DNA from: Massospora cicadina
Lineage: Eukaryota > Entomophthoromycota > Entomophthoromycetes > Entomophthorales > Entomophthoraceae
Direction: 5' to 3'
Assembly: GCA_022478985.1 (NCBI GenBank)
Contig: JAKSZP010014455.1
Location: forward strand, 124,001-188,000
Length of the DNA stretch: 64,000 bases
The position numbers and the translations under genes were made by a program. The notes beneath the pieces were generated by a model. That model was not told the DNA's origin. It did not search any database and worked only from the letters and a program-made list of their open reading frames with translations. Positions 21,338 to 33,061 of this stretch are shown one piece after another; position 1 is the first letter of the stretch, and the number at the start of each line of letters is the position of its first letter.

Positions 21338-21780
21338 TGTAACTCAAGGTCCCTTTATGCGCTACTTGCACAGTTTATTGTTGGCTGGTCCAACTCTCTC
21401 TTCTGTATAGCATGACTATGCAGTTGGTCCCTGATTCTTAGTATAGATATAATTATGTAATAAATTTTATTGATCTCTTTTTCAAGCTCCTGATATAAAA
21501 ACTACGGCTAGGAGCTAAATGATTTTAACTAAATAAAAGAGGGAGTAAGAAGTACTTTATTAAAAATGAAGGATGGTACTAACTAATGTACCAGGGGAGA
21601 ATCAAGAATGTGATGAGGGATAAGTGCATAAACTGTGTGAGGGTGGAATTAGATTCAGTAAGGTAGGAGGTGATAGAACAGTTCAGGTTAGATTTAGGGT
21701 AGATCAGAATTCATTATTGATACTGGAATGAGATCAATAATGGTAGCACAGTTAAGTAGTTTCATTACTGCCAATAAATG
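21338..21780 (-). repeat. GyG 3' LTR, distal part (split by GyD)
   Basis: Matches 43692-44140; shared words are GTTATTGTTGGCTGGT-like, AGTATAGATAT, AAGGATGGTACTA and GGTAGGAGGTGAT. It breaks at AAATG (21776-21780), the GyD duplication, and continues at 38081 with GTAAGGCATAATGG. Confidence 0.75.
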
Positions 21781-22912
21781 ATGTTGGGATTTTTGCACAT
21801 ATTCCCAGCTGGCTGGATTGCCTGAAATCACTAGACGATAATTCCCTAATGCAAGGTGAATTGTAATTGGTTGACCCTGATTTTGGGGTAACTATGTTTT
21901 AGGGATTCTAGGTTATTCGCCTGGTCAGATCTGTCAGGGATCAATCTGGACAAATGCTTAAGATCTCATTAGGCAGAGTTGCCAACAAAATAGGGGCATC
22001 TCTTAGTAATTAACTATCAGGTGTACCAATTGGGATTGATCAGGTTTCATCACTAACTGATTGGGAATGTAAGTAGTAAGTTGCGAGGTGAGTGATGCTG
22101 CCTGCAACTAGAAAATCATTGAGTTGGTTTTTAACCTGTCTTAATGGGTAACAAGACCCATTACCTAAGCAGGTCACTTGCCAAATATGGTTGGTTTGCT
22201 TAGATTAAGAGGAAAACATTAGGGACACATTTTCTGCCTCTTTCCATTTTAGGTCTTGAGGATGTCCAATGACACAATCCTAGCCAGGATGGGAAAGACC
22301 ATCGCTGCTGAGATGAGGATGGGTAATTCAATGGCAATGGCTGCTGTTTCATCAAAGAGGTGTCAACCGAGGGTTAGATGGCCAAATCCCCCACTATGAT
22401 TTCCCCTATAATTTACTCATAATAAAAAAGGTTTATACAGTATAAATAGATATACCAGTTTAGTAAGCTATATCAGCTTTAATTTGTTCTATTCTTTCTC
22501 AGGGATATTATTGCTGTGTGCAATAATTGGGAGACTCTTTAAGTAAAAAGATTAAGGATCTGAGTGGGGATCCAGAGAAGAAGCAGAAACAAATTGGGGA
22601 TTGCTGCCAACTGTGTGTCAAACAGGAGAAACTGACAACATTAATATCAGAGAATCATTGGGTTAGACTGTATGAAGGAACAAATCCCTATTTTGTGACA
22701 TCACAAATATATCAAGTGGAGAAACTGGCCGATCATTTGGGCCAAGATCTAAGAATTCCATTTAACTATGGATAATAGTCGTCATATTATTATCAACTGA
22801 TTATATCAACAACTATACAATGTGGACAAATTGCACAAAACCTGAACCTGTGCAAGTAATAAGTTTATAGGGGTTATTGGCCAATAAGAATCATCCCCAG
22901 TAAATTTTTACA
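21781..22912 (+). repeat. GyD 5' LTR (1132 bp)
   Basis: Pairs along its length with 36936-38075: TGTTGGGATTTTTGC start, CCCAGCTGGCTGGATTGCC, and an end at TAAATTTTTACA. An open frame inside it (22527-22775) is broken in the other LTR copy, so I do not call it a gene. Confidence 0.9.
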
Positions 22913-22915
22913 AAG

Positions 22916-22933
22916 TGGTGCTCACTACAGGTG
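22916..22933 (+). promoter_or_regulatory. GyD primer-binding site
   Basis: TGGTGCTCACTACAGGTG, the full shared core, begins three bases after the LTR end. Confidence 0.85.
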
Positions 22934-23158
22934 TGTAGTTGAGTAGAAGAACTTAGAAATGATGTCATATAAAGATATTTCTAATTCCAGCAATATGTTA
23001 CTAGGGAAAGTAACATTAATAAAGACAGAACATGAAGTGGATCACATTCATTTGCGTTAACCTAGCTCAGAAGTGAAGCTCCAGTGAAGAAATTGAAGAT
23101 ACTTAAGTTCAGGGAAAAGGACTTGCAGCCTAGATATGGAACTATCTAGTGCTGCAAG
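22934..23158 (+). pseudogene. GyD 5' leader and gag start, cut by GyC
   Basis: Sequence between the primer-binding site and the GyC insertion. An ATG near 22961 (MMSYKDISNSSNM-like) could open gag, but no conserved motif is visible this early. The other half of the split lies at 31809-32870. The GCAAG at 23154-23158 pairs with GTAAG at 31804-31808. Confidence 0.35.
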
Positions 23159-24236
23159 AGTCAAAATCTGAGGATTGCTCGCTTAGAAATTAATATCCTG
23201 CATGTCTATTTGGGCTGAAGTTCCGATGGTTGATCCTTAATAGTGCCTGTAGTTTATGGGATTAAGACCATCTATTAACTCACTAGGCCTATTAAATTCA
23301 CCTCAACTCTTCTGGCTGATTTTGGCGTAATTTTTCCTTCATAATTGGAAACTTCTTCCAAGACAGGATTAAATACAAACTGGGGATTCAGTCCTTCCAG
23401 TTTGTCGACACTTCTCCAATGTTGGATTTAGGATAAAAAACCAGGAAAAGTGATAAAATAAATATTACTTTTATCAGAAGCTATTTATTAGATAATATTC
23501 ATTAGGCCAGGCGCCGGTATTTATACCTCTAGGGCATCTCCTGGCCACATTCCAGCACAAAATTTCAACAGCTATTTTGCCACTCAGTTTCGGCCTATAA
23601 CTGAAACCTTTTCTTAGGTTCATTGGTGGCAAAATACTCTCAAAATTGGGAGGATTTCAGATACAAAAATTGTGATAAAAGCATGCAAAATTGTCCTAAG
23701 ATCTTCAGGATTTCAGTTTCATCATACTGCTGATGAAACACACCTTCTGTGAAATTTTGGCCTCAATTGAATTAAATGATGCACCCCATAATCAGGATGT
23801 CAGCAGGCCTCTTCCTTGATAGCACTAAGTAACCCCTTTTGGGTGGTCCACACAAGTGCTATCATGCCAATTATGTGTATTGACATACAAATTTTGCCCT
23901 CAGGTGGGAAATTGATTACATTTTTTGTTCATCTGAAGTCCATGGGATTTTCAGACGTTAACTTCAGGTCATCCCCAAATTATTTTGTATATGATTGAGT
24001 TGATTGTGTTTTGATAATTGGGACCAATTGCTGAGATTTGATGCATCAGAATTGGCCATAATATGTGAGTGTATTTGGGCTGAGCGCCTGATAAAATACT
24101 TGATCAAATTGTCATTGAGATAATTGGCCCAAATTGTATGATTGCAATAGGCGTTAGCTCAAGCGTTGAAAGGATAATTGGCCCAATCTGATGGTTGTCA
24201 AAGGTTTATTTTTGAGTCAACCACCAGAATCTGACA
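23159..24236 (-). repeat. GyC 3' LTR (about 1078 bp)
   Basis: On the minus strand it starts TGTCAGATTCTGGTGG and ends near CAGATTTTGACT. Matches 30732-31803 closely: shared GATGGTTGATCCTTGATAGTG-like, AGGCGCCGGTATTTATA and GGAGGATTTCAG blocks. The AGGCGCCGGTATTTATA region may include the promoter. Confidence 0.88.
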
Positions 24237-24252
24237 TTTCCCCCTCTTGACT
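24237..24252 (-). other. GyC polypurine tract
   Basis: On the minus strand CAAGAGGGGGAAA lies directly before the LTR start TGTCAGATT. Confidence 0.8.
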
Positions 24253-24477
24253 CAAACATAAGCCCTAAGATTCCTGATTAGCCTATGTTGGTCTTTTCTT
24301 ATTGTCCCAAACGCCTGATGAGAATAGAGTTGGTTTTTCTATTTGGTAACTTCAGCCAGACTGGCCTGATGAGTCTGAAAAATGATGGCCCAAATGCCTG
24401 TTGAGTCTGAAGTTGGATCCTCTCCCAACCTCAAGTGCAAACTAAAATATTAATTAGAATAAAACTATTATATAAGT

Positions 24478-24582
24478 GTTTTTTTGTTTTTTGTTTTTTT
24501 TGGTTTTGGTTTTGGTTTTTGTTTTTTTTTTTTTGTTTTTTTATTTTTATTTTTTTTTTTTTCAACTTTTTTTTTCTTAATT
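24478..24582. repeat. T-rich low-complexity tract
   Basis: About 100 bp of T runs with interspersed G, including three TTTTGG steps in a row (near 24500-24520). It lies between integrase and 3' LTR of GyC, where it reads as an A-rich stretch of the element RNA. Confidence 0.85.
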
Positions 24583-24822
24583 GGCCCACTTATTAAACCT
24601 TCTTAGGAATTTTGCATGGACTCAGTTGTATATATGGCTGGTCCTAATATCCTTGATGGTGTATATGAACTTAGATGTTTTCTCAATCACTTCAAATGGT
24701 CCAACCCAGATGCAATGATCTAACTTTTGCATTCAGCCCAATCTGTGGGTGTTGCAAAATAGAACTTTGTCATTAACTTCAAATTTGGCCAGTGGGTAGC
24801 AATTCTCTAAGTCTTTTTGATG

Positions 24823-25690
24823 TCAGGCCTTTTTCTTGGCAAAACTGTTGTCAAAGGCTTGAGCTTGTAGTTTGATTAAGGCATCTGCAAGCTTCTCAAT
24901 GTACTGAGGGTAAGTGTTTTCACTGGGATCCTCTAGGGCCAAATATAGCAGCGTTGGTAGGGCTGGGTGTCTACCATATAATACTTGAAATGGAGACATC
25001 CTGGTTGATGAATGGTAGGAGATATTGTAGGCGAAGACTGCCAAACTTAGATATGTACTCCATTCAGATGGTTTGGCCAAGGTTAATTTCTGGATAATGT
25101 TCACCAACGTCCCATTTGCACGCTCAACAGTCCCATTAGTTTTGGGGTGATAGGGAGCAGAAAGCACACCATGTACTCCCATTAGTTGGTTGAGCTTGGC
25201 AAGGACATTGGTGGTAAAGTTGGTTCCATTATCAGTCAGAATAACCTGAGGGCATCCATGTTTGTGGATGATGTTTTCAAGTACAAACTTGGTGGTGGTT
25301 GCTGCTCCAGCTTCCCAAATGGCCTTGGCCTCAACCCATTTGGTCAAGTGGTTGATGGCTACGATTATGTACTTGGCCTTCATATTGCTTGTTGGAAGTG
25401 GGCCAACAACGTCAATAGATACAGTGTGCCAGGCAAAGTTGGGCTGAACAAGCTGGTAAGATGTGCTTTTTCAGAATGGTTTTTTCGCCTTGGCACTCTG
25501 CACAGCATTCTAGCATTTCTTGGATGTCAAAATGCATTGACTCCCAGTAGTAGAATTGCTTCAGATGCTCTTTCATCTTCTTGAATCCGCCATGCCCTAT
25601 GGCCTTATGCGCTGCCATTATTAGGTCTGTTTGGGCCAATGGTCTTGGGAAAATAAACTTTTTATCCTTGACAATCTTGTAAAGCATCCC
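24823..25690 (-). pseudogene. GyC integrase (one catalytic Asp lost)
   Basis: The zinc-binding domain comes first (about 25690-25480). HKAIGHGG gives the His pair, YYWESMHFDIQEM follows, and CCAECQ gives the Cys pair. After a frameshift the core is open from 25383 to 24823. Its first acidic site reads IIVAINHLTKWVE, with Asn for Asp. DNGTNF keeps the second, and NGTVERANG keeps the Glu. FQVLYGRHPALP and an LALEDPSE stretch follow. ATC-AAC would follow from ATC-GAC by a CpG to CpA change. The Asn alone should abolish strand transfer. Confidence 0.85.
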
Positions 25691-25849
25691 GTTTTTGATG
25701 GTTGTATTTTTTGTAGATCTGATAGTATTTTTTGGATGGATTTGGGCTCATCCTGATACTCTCCGCTGATCATTTTCATAAACAACTCATTGGTGGCCCA
25801 ACTAAGTGTTGCAATGGTGGGTAGTCAGGATAGACAGTTCAGCGTTTTG

Positions 25850-26200
25850 GTGTTTTTTGCCCTGCTCAATGCTCAATAGTGTAGTCATAGGCTTGAAGCT
25901 TTAATGCCCAGCGGGCTAATCAGCCCTCAGGTTCTCTTAAGTTATTCAACCATCTTAGGGAAGCATGATTGGTAACAACTTTGAAATGAGTACCATGAAG
26001 GTAGACCCAGAATTGCTTGCAAGCATATATGACAGCTAAGCATTCTCATTCTGTCACCGTGTAGTTCCTTTCATGAATGTTTAAGGTCTGACTAGTGAAG
26101 GCAACTGGATGTTCTTCACCGTCTTCTCCAACTTGGGATAACATGGCACCCACTGCTGTTCAGGATGCATCAGTTTGGATGATAAATTCATGATCAAAGT
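25850..26200 (-). pseudogene. GyC RNase H
   Basis: On the minus strand EFIIQTDAS (the catalytic Asp) is followed, after a frame break, by AVGAMLSQVGEDGEEHPVAF. Next come NIHERNYTVTE with a stop and ECLAVIYACKQFWVYLHG. The ending WALKLQAYDYTIEH is typical of gypsy RNase H. Same order as in GyD (33290-33620) and GyE. Confidence 0.75.
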
Positions 26201-27060
26201 CTGGATATTGAAGAACAGGCGCGCTTAATAGGGCTGATTGGAGTTGGTCAAATGCATCCTGGCAAGCTGGAGTCCAGTTGAATGGGACCTTATCTTTAAG
26301 CAGATAGAAAAGTGGCTCTCCAAGTTGTGCAAAGTTGGCGATAAATTGGCAATAGTACCCAATCATGCCTAGGAATACTTGAATATTGCGCTTGGATTTG
26401 GGCCATTTCATTTTGGAGATGGCATCCAGCTTAGAGGGTTGGGGCTGAAGACCCACTTTATCAATCACAAATCTGAGGTATTCCAGTTGGTCTTTAAAAA
26501 ACTGACATTTTCTGGGCTTGATTTTTAAGTTTGCAGCAGCTAGCCTTTTGAAAACCTCCTCTAAGTGTTCCAGGTGGTCGTCAAAAGTGTGGCTGAAAAC
26601 GTTGATATTGTCAAGGTACACTAGTACACATGACAATTTCAAATCTCCCAGGATTGTGTCCATTGCCCGTTGGAATGTGGCTGGGGCGTTGCAGAGCCCT
26701 TGAGGCATTCTCGTCAGCTGGAATAGGCCCTCTTGGGTTATGATTGCACATTTCTCGCGCTCCTCTTCAGGAAGATCTATTTGCCAATATCTGCTGATAA
26801 GATCCATTGCTGAGAAGAACTTCGCGCCCCTAGCCTATCCAAGGCATCATCAATTCATGGCAGTGGGTATGAGTCCTTCTTTGTGATGTTGTTTAACTTC
26901 TGATAGTCAATGACTACTCAGTTGCTTCCATCCTTCTTCTTCACTATTAAAATTGGTGCTGCCCATGGACTTTTTGAAGGGACTAGCATGCCACAATTGA
27001 GGAGTTCCTTAATCTCCTTGGATACTGCTTCTTCTGATAATTTTGAGCATCTAATTGGGC
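26160..27060 (-). pseudogene. GyC reverse transcriptase with YLDN active site
   Basis: Blocks on the minus strand: LLNCGMLVPSKSPWAAPILI and VKKKDGSN (about 27010-26930); KLNNITKKDSYPLP; then an open frame 26807-26160 with MDLISRYWQIDLPEEE, FQLTRMPQGLCNAPATFQRA, VLVYLDNINVF, the thumb KPRKCQFF, VFLGMIGYYCQFIANF and PFNWTPACQDAF. The catalytic YLDD reads YLDN (complement of about 26604-26620). GAC-AAT would follow from GAC-GAT by a CpG to CpA change. Otherwise all RT blocks are in order. Confidence 0.88.
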
Positions 27061-27149
27061 GTAATCAAATAGGTTTATGATCTCCAGTATCGATTTTGTG
27101 GGTGACACCATTAGCACAACCCAAGTCAAAATCATCTTGTGCAAATATT

Positions 27150-28040
27150 TCCTCAATATTTAGAGAATAACTCCTGAGCTTGGCCTTTCTCAGAGTTGGT
27201 CAGGTTGCTTAAATTGGCCATAGGGACAACATTATTTATGCTGAGTTGGTCCTTATTGGGGAGCCCTAATTTGACAAAAGTTTTGAACTCATGGAATGAG
27301 TGAATTTCCGTGGTAGGGAACAGATGCAGAAAAGTGATTGTTTGATGTCGCCTAATGGAAATGGGCCGATTTTGCAGGTTTGCACATAAGATATGTATCT
27401 CTCCATGGCCTGGAATGATAATACCAGGGGCAATGTTTGGTTCAAATTGAGATTTAGACCATGGTTGATATATTTCACCATAAAGGCCTTCTGGGATATT
27501 AATTGTTAGTCCCATCAGGATGATTACTTGTTCTCTGGATGGTATAGTGATGGTCTGATTTGATCGAAGTGGAATGCCATTTGACTCATCAATCTGAGTG
27601 GGAAGTGGTTTTATCTTTGATCAAGCTTTGGAATACTCAATTGGGATGACTCCATCTTTGTAGGCCAGATTTATGAATAGGCTGGGTTTCTTTTTTTCAA
27701 CTGCCTTATCACGGTTATAGTAAAGTGGAATAGCCTGGCCCAGAATGGTGAGAGTATCGTCCTTATGATTGGTAACAACTCCATATCTTCTTAGGAAATC
27801 AGTCCCAATTAGGATATCATAGTTTGTATTTGGCAACACTATGGCAGGTGCTGTTACTACAATGGATCCAAATAGGAGTGGTAGGGTACTGTAGGCGCCC
27901 AGCGATTTGGTTGTATGCGCTCCAGAAGTTCCATATTCCTGACAGTGGGCAACATCAGGCGCAATTTTCAGTTTTTTAACCAATTTTGTGCTGACTATAT
28001 TGATAGGAGCACCACTATCAACAATGGCCCAAACTCACAC
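27150..28040 (-). pseudogene. GyC aspartic protease and protease-RT linker
   Basis: On the minus strand WAIVDSGAPINIV (about 28035-27995) is an intact retropepsin D-S-G site, followed by TKLVKKLKIAPD. NTNYDILIGTDFLRRYG (about 27830-27780) is the second block. A stop lies just upstream of WAIV. The linker 27515-27153 (MGLTINIPEGLYGEIYQPW) recurs in GyE near 48020-48070 and GyF near 61340-61400 (VPAGLYGEVIGPY-like), so it is a conserved domain of this lineage. The protease itself looks catalytically complete. Confidence 0.8.
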
Positions 28041-28499
28041 CTTGTTTACCACTATGTCCACATAAGTACATTCAGAGTAGTTTTCAGAGGTATTTATTGT
28101 GTGAATGCTGTGATTGCTGCCCAATTTCAGGTGTGATTTCAGACTTGAGCAAATATATGGGAAGTTATCTGCTAAGGTCTTCATGGGAATGGCTACTTGA
28201 ACGTTGTTAAGTTTAGGCAGGTTGGTCAAACATCTGGGTTGGAGGTCTAAAACCTGGTCAATAATCTGCTTTGAATAGGGTTTTGATACTTCAGTTGGGC
28301 TGATTTGGTAATTTTTAAGGGTTTAGTTGCTTTTGATGTGGCTCAGGTAGTGACCATCATGACATCATTAGCCATAATATGGTGGAGGTTATCTTTAGCA
28401 ACATCTTTGGCCCTAAAGAGCTCATCAGGTCAGGTGGAACGGTTTGAAAATTGGTGGAGTTAGAGCATTCCGCCTCTACTCCACCTGCTCTTTTCCCAT

Positions 28500-30695
28500 C
28501 TCATTGTCACTGTTGATTTCTATAGCAAAGTTGACCCCATGCTTTTTGTTGGACCGTCTGAAGCATTGTCTAGCAAATGCCCTTGTTGACCGCAAATGTG
28601 GCAAGTATTCGGCCCTGTTTGCTGTTTTTGCTCAAATCTTTGGTTTGTATTTTGGGAATTTTTCCCCTGGTCAGACATCATGTTGCTTTTTGGCCCAAAA
28701 ATCGAGATTTTTGCTGATCTTTGGCCCAATTAGGAGTAGTTGAAATTATGGGAACAGCTTCTCAAGTAGTTGGTAAGCTCTTGGATTTCCAAGCTTCCAT
28801 TGAAGGCAGGCAGCATAACATTGTGCAGTTCACGGAAGGGCATAATTACGTGCTCCATTGCAATCTTGGCGTCAAACTTATCTATTGCATTGCACCCATG
28901 CAGAACTTGTGCCTCATGGAAGAATCTATCCACAAAGTCCTTAATAGTCTCATTCTGTTTGAATTTGATATTAAGAAGCTCTCTTTTTTGGGTTTCTAGT
29001 TTCTCAGGCCCTCCAAACTGTTTTGTTATAGCAATTTTGGCATCCATGTAGGACCAATCGTCGCCCAAATAGGGCATAACGAGGTCACAGCTATGGGCAT
29101 CAAGTGAGTTAATCAGTGCTGATCTTTTCACATGGTCTGATGCTCCTCTCATTGCTTTTCAAATAATTTGAGGAAAGAGTGAATGTTTCCATCCTTATCA
29201 AACTTTGGTAAATTCAGTGGTTTGAAGTCATCTCGCCCTATTTTGGGCATAGGGGTTGTACTTCTTCTTGAGCGTCTTGGTGTATCATTGCCCATAATTG
29301 GCCCTCTTTCCCGTTGGGAAGTATCTGGAGTCTGGATTGATGCTAGGACTCTAGGCATAGAATGGATGTTTAAAATATCAGTTTCTGCATCAGTGTCAAC
29401 TTCCAATGATTCGATTTCATGATATTGCTCCAAACTACTGGATTCTGACACCTGAATTTGGCCCTTAGTTACTTTTCCAGGCTGTTTTTTGGCTGGATAA
29501 GTGGAGCTTTTTCCTATTTCTTTTTTGTCAAAGTTGGGCGAGCATTGGCAGCCTTGCTGTTTGAGGGATTCAAATTCTTTTTTAAGGTTGTCATACTCCT
29601 CTTTGAATAAAGCTTGATTGGTTGTTAAGCTTTTTATATCTTTGTCCATACTGTCTCCTTGGGAATTTGCAGTTGATAGCTGCATTCTGAGTTCCCAATT
29701 TTCCTGAGTAATTTCAGTATTTCTGGCCTGCAATCTCGACACCACAGTCCAAAGTTTAGAAAATTCATCTTTGATCTGGGCATCTTCTTCATCCCTATTT
29801 GGGATAGCTGGCTTTGCTGCAAGGTCCTCAAAGTTTTTGTTGATAGTTTCCAGCTCAGCCCAAACATACTCTTCAAAGTCATCAACTTTTACATTTAACT
29901 CCAGGTGATTTCTTTGGCCTGAAGTGGCATGTATGGTAAGTCATTCTGATTGAGACAATAGGTAATCTGAATGGCTTTCCAGTTTTTGACAGCGGTTATT
30001 CATAGTTTGTACCCATTTTTGTGATAACCCATGGTGGACCAGAACTTCTGCAGCTAATTTTGGGACTCCTTCATTCAGAAGCTCCTTGAGGGTGTTTAAT
30101 CTCCCATGAGCTTCATTGGCAAGTCCCATATTATCAACAATTGCCTTTCAGACTTCAGCAAAACTGGAATTTAGCTTGTCCAGTAGATCATTTTGGGAAG
30201 ATTGTTCCTCCCCTTGCACACGGTAGATTTTTGTGATTTCCAGATTTTGTCTAGCAATTATTCGCTGGGTATGCTTAATTGAGGGTTGAAAAAGTTAACC
30301 AGGAATTCATTAGTTGCTTGACTGTCTGTGAGACGTTTGGCAAGAGATGCCATGGTAGCGTCGCAGTACTTCATATATATCTCCATCTTGAGTGCCTGAT
30401 CCTTAAGATAGTAGAACAGGCCAAAGGAGGGATCGATTTGTGAAGTACCAATCCTAAAACCCTGATATAGGGTTTCCAGCATAGCTTTTATGCTTGAAGA
30501 TGTAAGATCAATTGGGCTGGTTGCATCTGCATGATCTCCCCCAGTTGTGATAAGATCCAGGGAGTAGGAGGCACCAGCTTCAAAGCTTTGGCAGCTGGTA
30601 TTAAAATAATCTGAGATTTCCTTATCACTGGTTTCCATCTTGTTGTCGCTTGTTTGTCTGGCCAATTCTGTTAGGAATTGGTCATGAGAATCCAT
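28500..30695 (-). pseudogene. GyC gag with long coiled-coil N-terminus
   Basis: Starts at the ATG at 30695 (MDSHDQFLTELARQ), about 25 bp after the primer-binding site. The N-terminal 400 or so residues are Glu/Gln/Lys-rich, with a clear coiled coil near 29740-29560 (QARNTEITQENWEL and EEYDNLKKEFESLKQQ). The capsid begins about 29220 (LNLPKFDKDGNIHSFLKLFE), a block shared with GyE and GyF. It ends with a CHICGQQGHLLDN knuckle (about 28600-28560) that lacks the last Cys. Two single-base losses and one stop break it; for example CAATGAG at 29149 probably was CAAATGAG. Confidence 0.75.
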
Positions 30696-30717
30696 TTTGG
30701 ATAGTGTAACCAATTTT

Positions 30718-30729
30718 GAGTGAGCACCA
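30718..30729 (-). promoter_or_regulatory. GyC primer-binding site (short match)
   Basis: On the minus strand TGGTGCTCACTC follows the LTR end by a few bases. Eleven bases match the shared core before it diverges. Confidence 0.65.
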
Positions 30730-30731
30730 GC

Positions 30732-31803
30732 TTTAAAAATCTGAGGATTTCTCGCTTGGAAATAATATCCTGCACATCTATTCAGGATGAAGATCTGATG
30801 GTTGATCCTTGATAGTGCCTGTACTTTATGGGATTCCAGACCGTCTATTAACTCACTAGGCCTATTAAATTCACCTTGACTCTTCTGGCCAATTTTGGCA
30901 TAATTTTTTCTTCATAATCAGAACTTCTTCTGAGGTAGGATTAAATACAAACTGGGGATTTGGTCCTTCCAGTTTTTTTGACACTTCTCCAAGATTGGGA
31001 TTTGGGATAAACCAGGAATAAGAATAAAAATAAATATTACTTTTATTATAAGCTATTTCTTAGATGATGGTCATTAGGCTAGGCGCCGGTATTTATAACT
31101 CTAGGGAATCTCCTGGACACATTCAGCACAAAGTTTTAACAGCTATTTTTCCACTCAGCTCGGCTTTGACTGAAACCTTTTCTTAGGTTCATTGGTGGCA
31201 AAATACTCTCAAAATTGGGAGGATTTCAGGTACAAAAATTGTGATAAAAGCATGCAAAATTATCCTAAGATCTTCAGGATTTCAGTTTCATCATACTGCT
31301 GATGAACACACCTTCTGTGAAATTTTGGCCTAAATTAAAGTAAATGACGCACCCATAATCAGGATGTCAGCAGGCCTCTTCCTCGATAGCACTAAGTAAC
31401 CCTTTTGGGTGGTCCACGCAAGTGCTATTATGCCAATTATGCGTATCAACATACAAATTTTGCCCTCAGATGGGAAATTGATTACTTTTTTTTGGTAATC
31501 TGAAGTCCACATGATTTTCAGATGTTAACTTTGGGCTGTCCCCAAATTATTTTGTATACAATTGAGCTAATTGTGTTTCAATAATTGAGACCAATTGCTG
31601 AGATTTGATGCATCAGAATTGGCCATAATATGCAAGCATATTTGGGCCAAGCGCCTGATAAATTACTCGATCATATTGTCATTGAGATAATCATCCTGAA
31701 TTGTATAATAGCAATAGGCGTTAGCTCAAGCGTTGAAAGGATAATCAGTATAATCTGATGGTTGTTGAAGGTTTGTTTTTGGGTCAACCATCAAAATCTG
31801 ACA
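30732..31803 (-). repeat. GyC 5' LTR (about 1072 bp)
   Basis: Partner of 23159-24236. On the minus strand it begins TGTCAGATTTTGATGG and ends near CCTCAGATTTTTAAA. The GTAAG at 31804-31808 is the second target-duplication copy. Confidence 0.87.
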
Positions 31804-31808
31804 GTAAG

Positions 31809-33060
31809 GAAACCTGTTTCACCCAACATTTACCTGAGATGAAGATTGTTAGCAGGGCCAACTTGGATTGAAATTGGGTTCACTGGAGATAGTCCCAAGA
31901 AACAGCAGGATCAACTTAGGTTGGAATTGGGTCCAATTAAAATAGTTATGAGGAGTGAGTGTTTAGATGAGGCATTGATTAAAATAGGAAGCAACCAATC
32001 AGTAAAATTGGATTGCCATACCAATGGAGATATGAAGACAAAATAGAAAATGATTAATCCAAGATAGTGGAGAGAATCAGTTTGACTTAATAACACTCAA
32101 CCAATTATCAGAAGTTGCTGGAGATGAGTTCATCAATTCAGGAGAAATTGGATGAAGCTAATGAGGCCAGAACGACCTGTATAATTAAGTATGGTCATGA
32201 GGGTCAAAAATCGTTTTCAGGAGAAAAATAATATGAACAATCAAACAGAACTGTTGACTAATGAGATACAAATACTCAAGCATCAGTTGCTAAAATATGA
32301 GATGAAATTAGGATCTGTTGGATGAGTAACCAGTTGGGATTAAAGGCCTAATATATTCAAGAGTATTGCCAAAGTTGGCGAGTGTAGCTTATATGTGAAG
32401 AAACAGCGCTTCAGACCGTATAGTGAAGAAGGTCAATACTAAAAAATGGAAGTATTGGACCTAAGAGAAAATAGTTGCAATGTTCCAAGCGGACCTCTGA
32501 ACCATTAAATGGTTATGTCCTGAGATTTTGATCAAGTCTTAGAATAGGACCACTGAACCAAATGGATGGGTAAATCTAAGAGGATAAGATTTTAAACCAT
32601 GATAACTGGCAGCTTGGAGAATACCTAAGGCCAAGTTTGGATGAAGAGAAAAAGAAGGAACTCTGTACCTTTTTGTAGGTTTTAAGTCCCATCTTTAAAG
32701 AAAAATACAAAAAATATATAAAAGATTAAATTATTAAAAAATTTGATAACTGGTCCATGAATCTTGGACCTAGGAAGAGATGAGAAATCCTAACGGCCAA
32801 ACTGAGGAAATTCCACAATTTTGGGACCCTCAATGAGATGTAATTATCAGCTGGGGTAACTGAGAGAATCAATTCTATTGGTTGATCAAGATCAACTCGA
32901 TGATCTGACGGAAGGACAGCAAGAGGAGGCGCTCAAAATTGTTCAAAATTAATGGGAAGTATTCACCCAGGGCGACCATGATTTGTGATGCGTGAGAGAT
33001 GTGATCCACAAAGTTGATACTGGGGAAAATTTGCCAATTATGATGAGATGAGATTGCCAG
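31809..33060 (+). pseudogene. GyD gag remainder and linker (decayed)
   Basis: Resumes GyD after GyC. The only clear landmark is near 32880-33045. There EGQQEEALKIVQN, then WEVFTQGDHDL and HKVDTGENLPI match the segment just before RT in this lineage (DTG then PI, as HKIDTGDHKPI in GyC). No zinc knuckle and no protease block were recognised upstream, so that part may have been lost or rearranged. A block at 32470-32720 repeats sequence found after integrase (34870-35110). Confidence 0.45.
32470..32720 (+). repeat. GyD internal direct repeat, copy 1
   Basis: Aligns with 34870-35110 through GAACCATTAA, ATGTCCTGA, TCAAGTC, GGACC-CTGAACCAA, ATACCTA, CAGTTTGG-like and AAGTCCCAT. The motif GGACCTCTGAACCA recurs twice within each copy. 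Origin unknown; it may be displaced 3' sequence of a related element. Confidence 0.5.
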
Positions 33061-33061
33061 C

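Larger units (their letters stand above)
23159..31803 (-). mobile_element. GyC: Ty3/gypsy element, minus strand, inside GyD
   Basis: LTRs at 23159-24236 and 30732-31803 bound an interior in minus orientation with gag, protease, RT, RNase H and integrase in order. The flanks are GCAAG and GTAAG, a 5-bp duplication with one C/T change. It is the best preserved pol in the window, with open stretches of up to 215 codons. Two catalytic Asp codons are nevertheless Asn. At 8.6 kb it is a complete-length element. Confidence 0.88.

Noticed and set aside
22527..22775. 82-codon frame inside the GyD 5' LTR with a CCQLC pair
   Set aside because: The same place in the 3' LTR (about 37680-37940) is interrupted by stops, and the frame lies across LTR sequence. 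No evidence that it is coding.
24478..24582. TTTTGG steps as a possible telomere repeat
   Set aside because: Only three steps within irregular T runs, in the untranslated 3' part of GyC; no tandem array.
25186..25584. 132-codon plus-strand frame within GyC integrase
   Set aside because: Complementary to the integrase zinc domain and core on the minus strand, which carry the real motifs.
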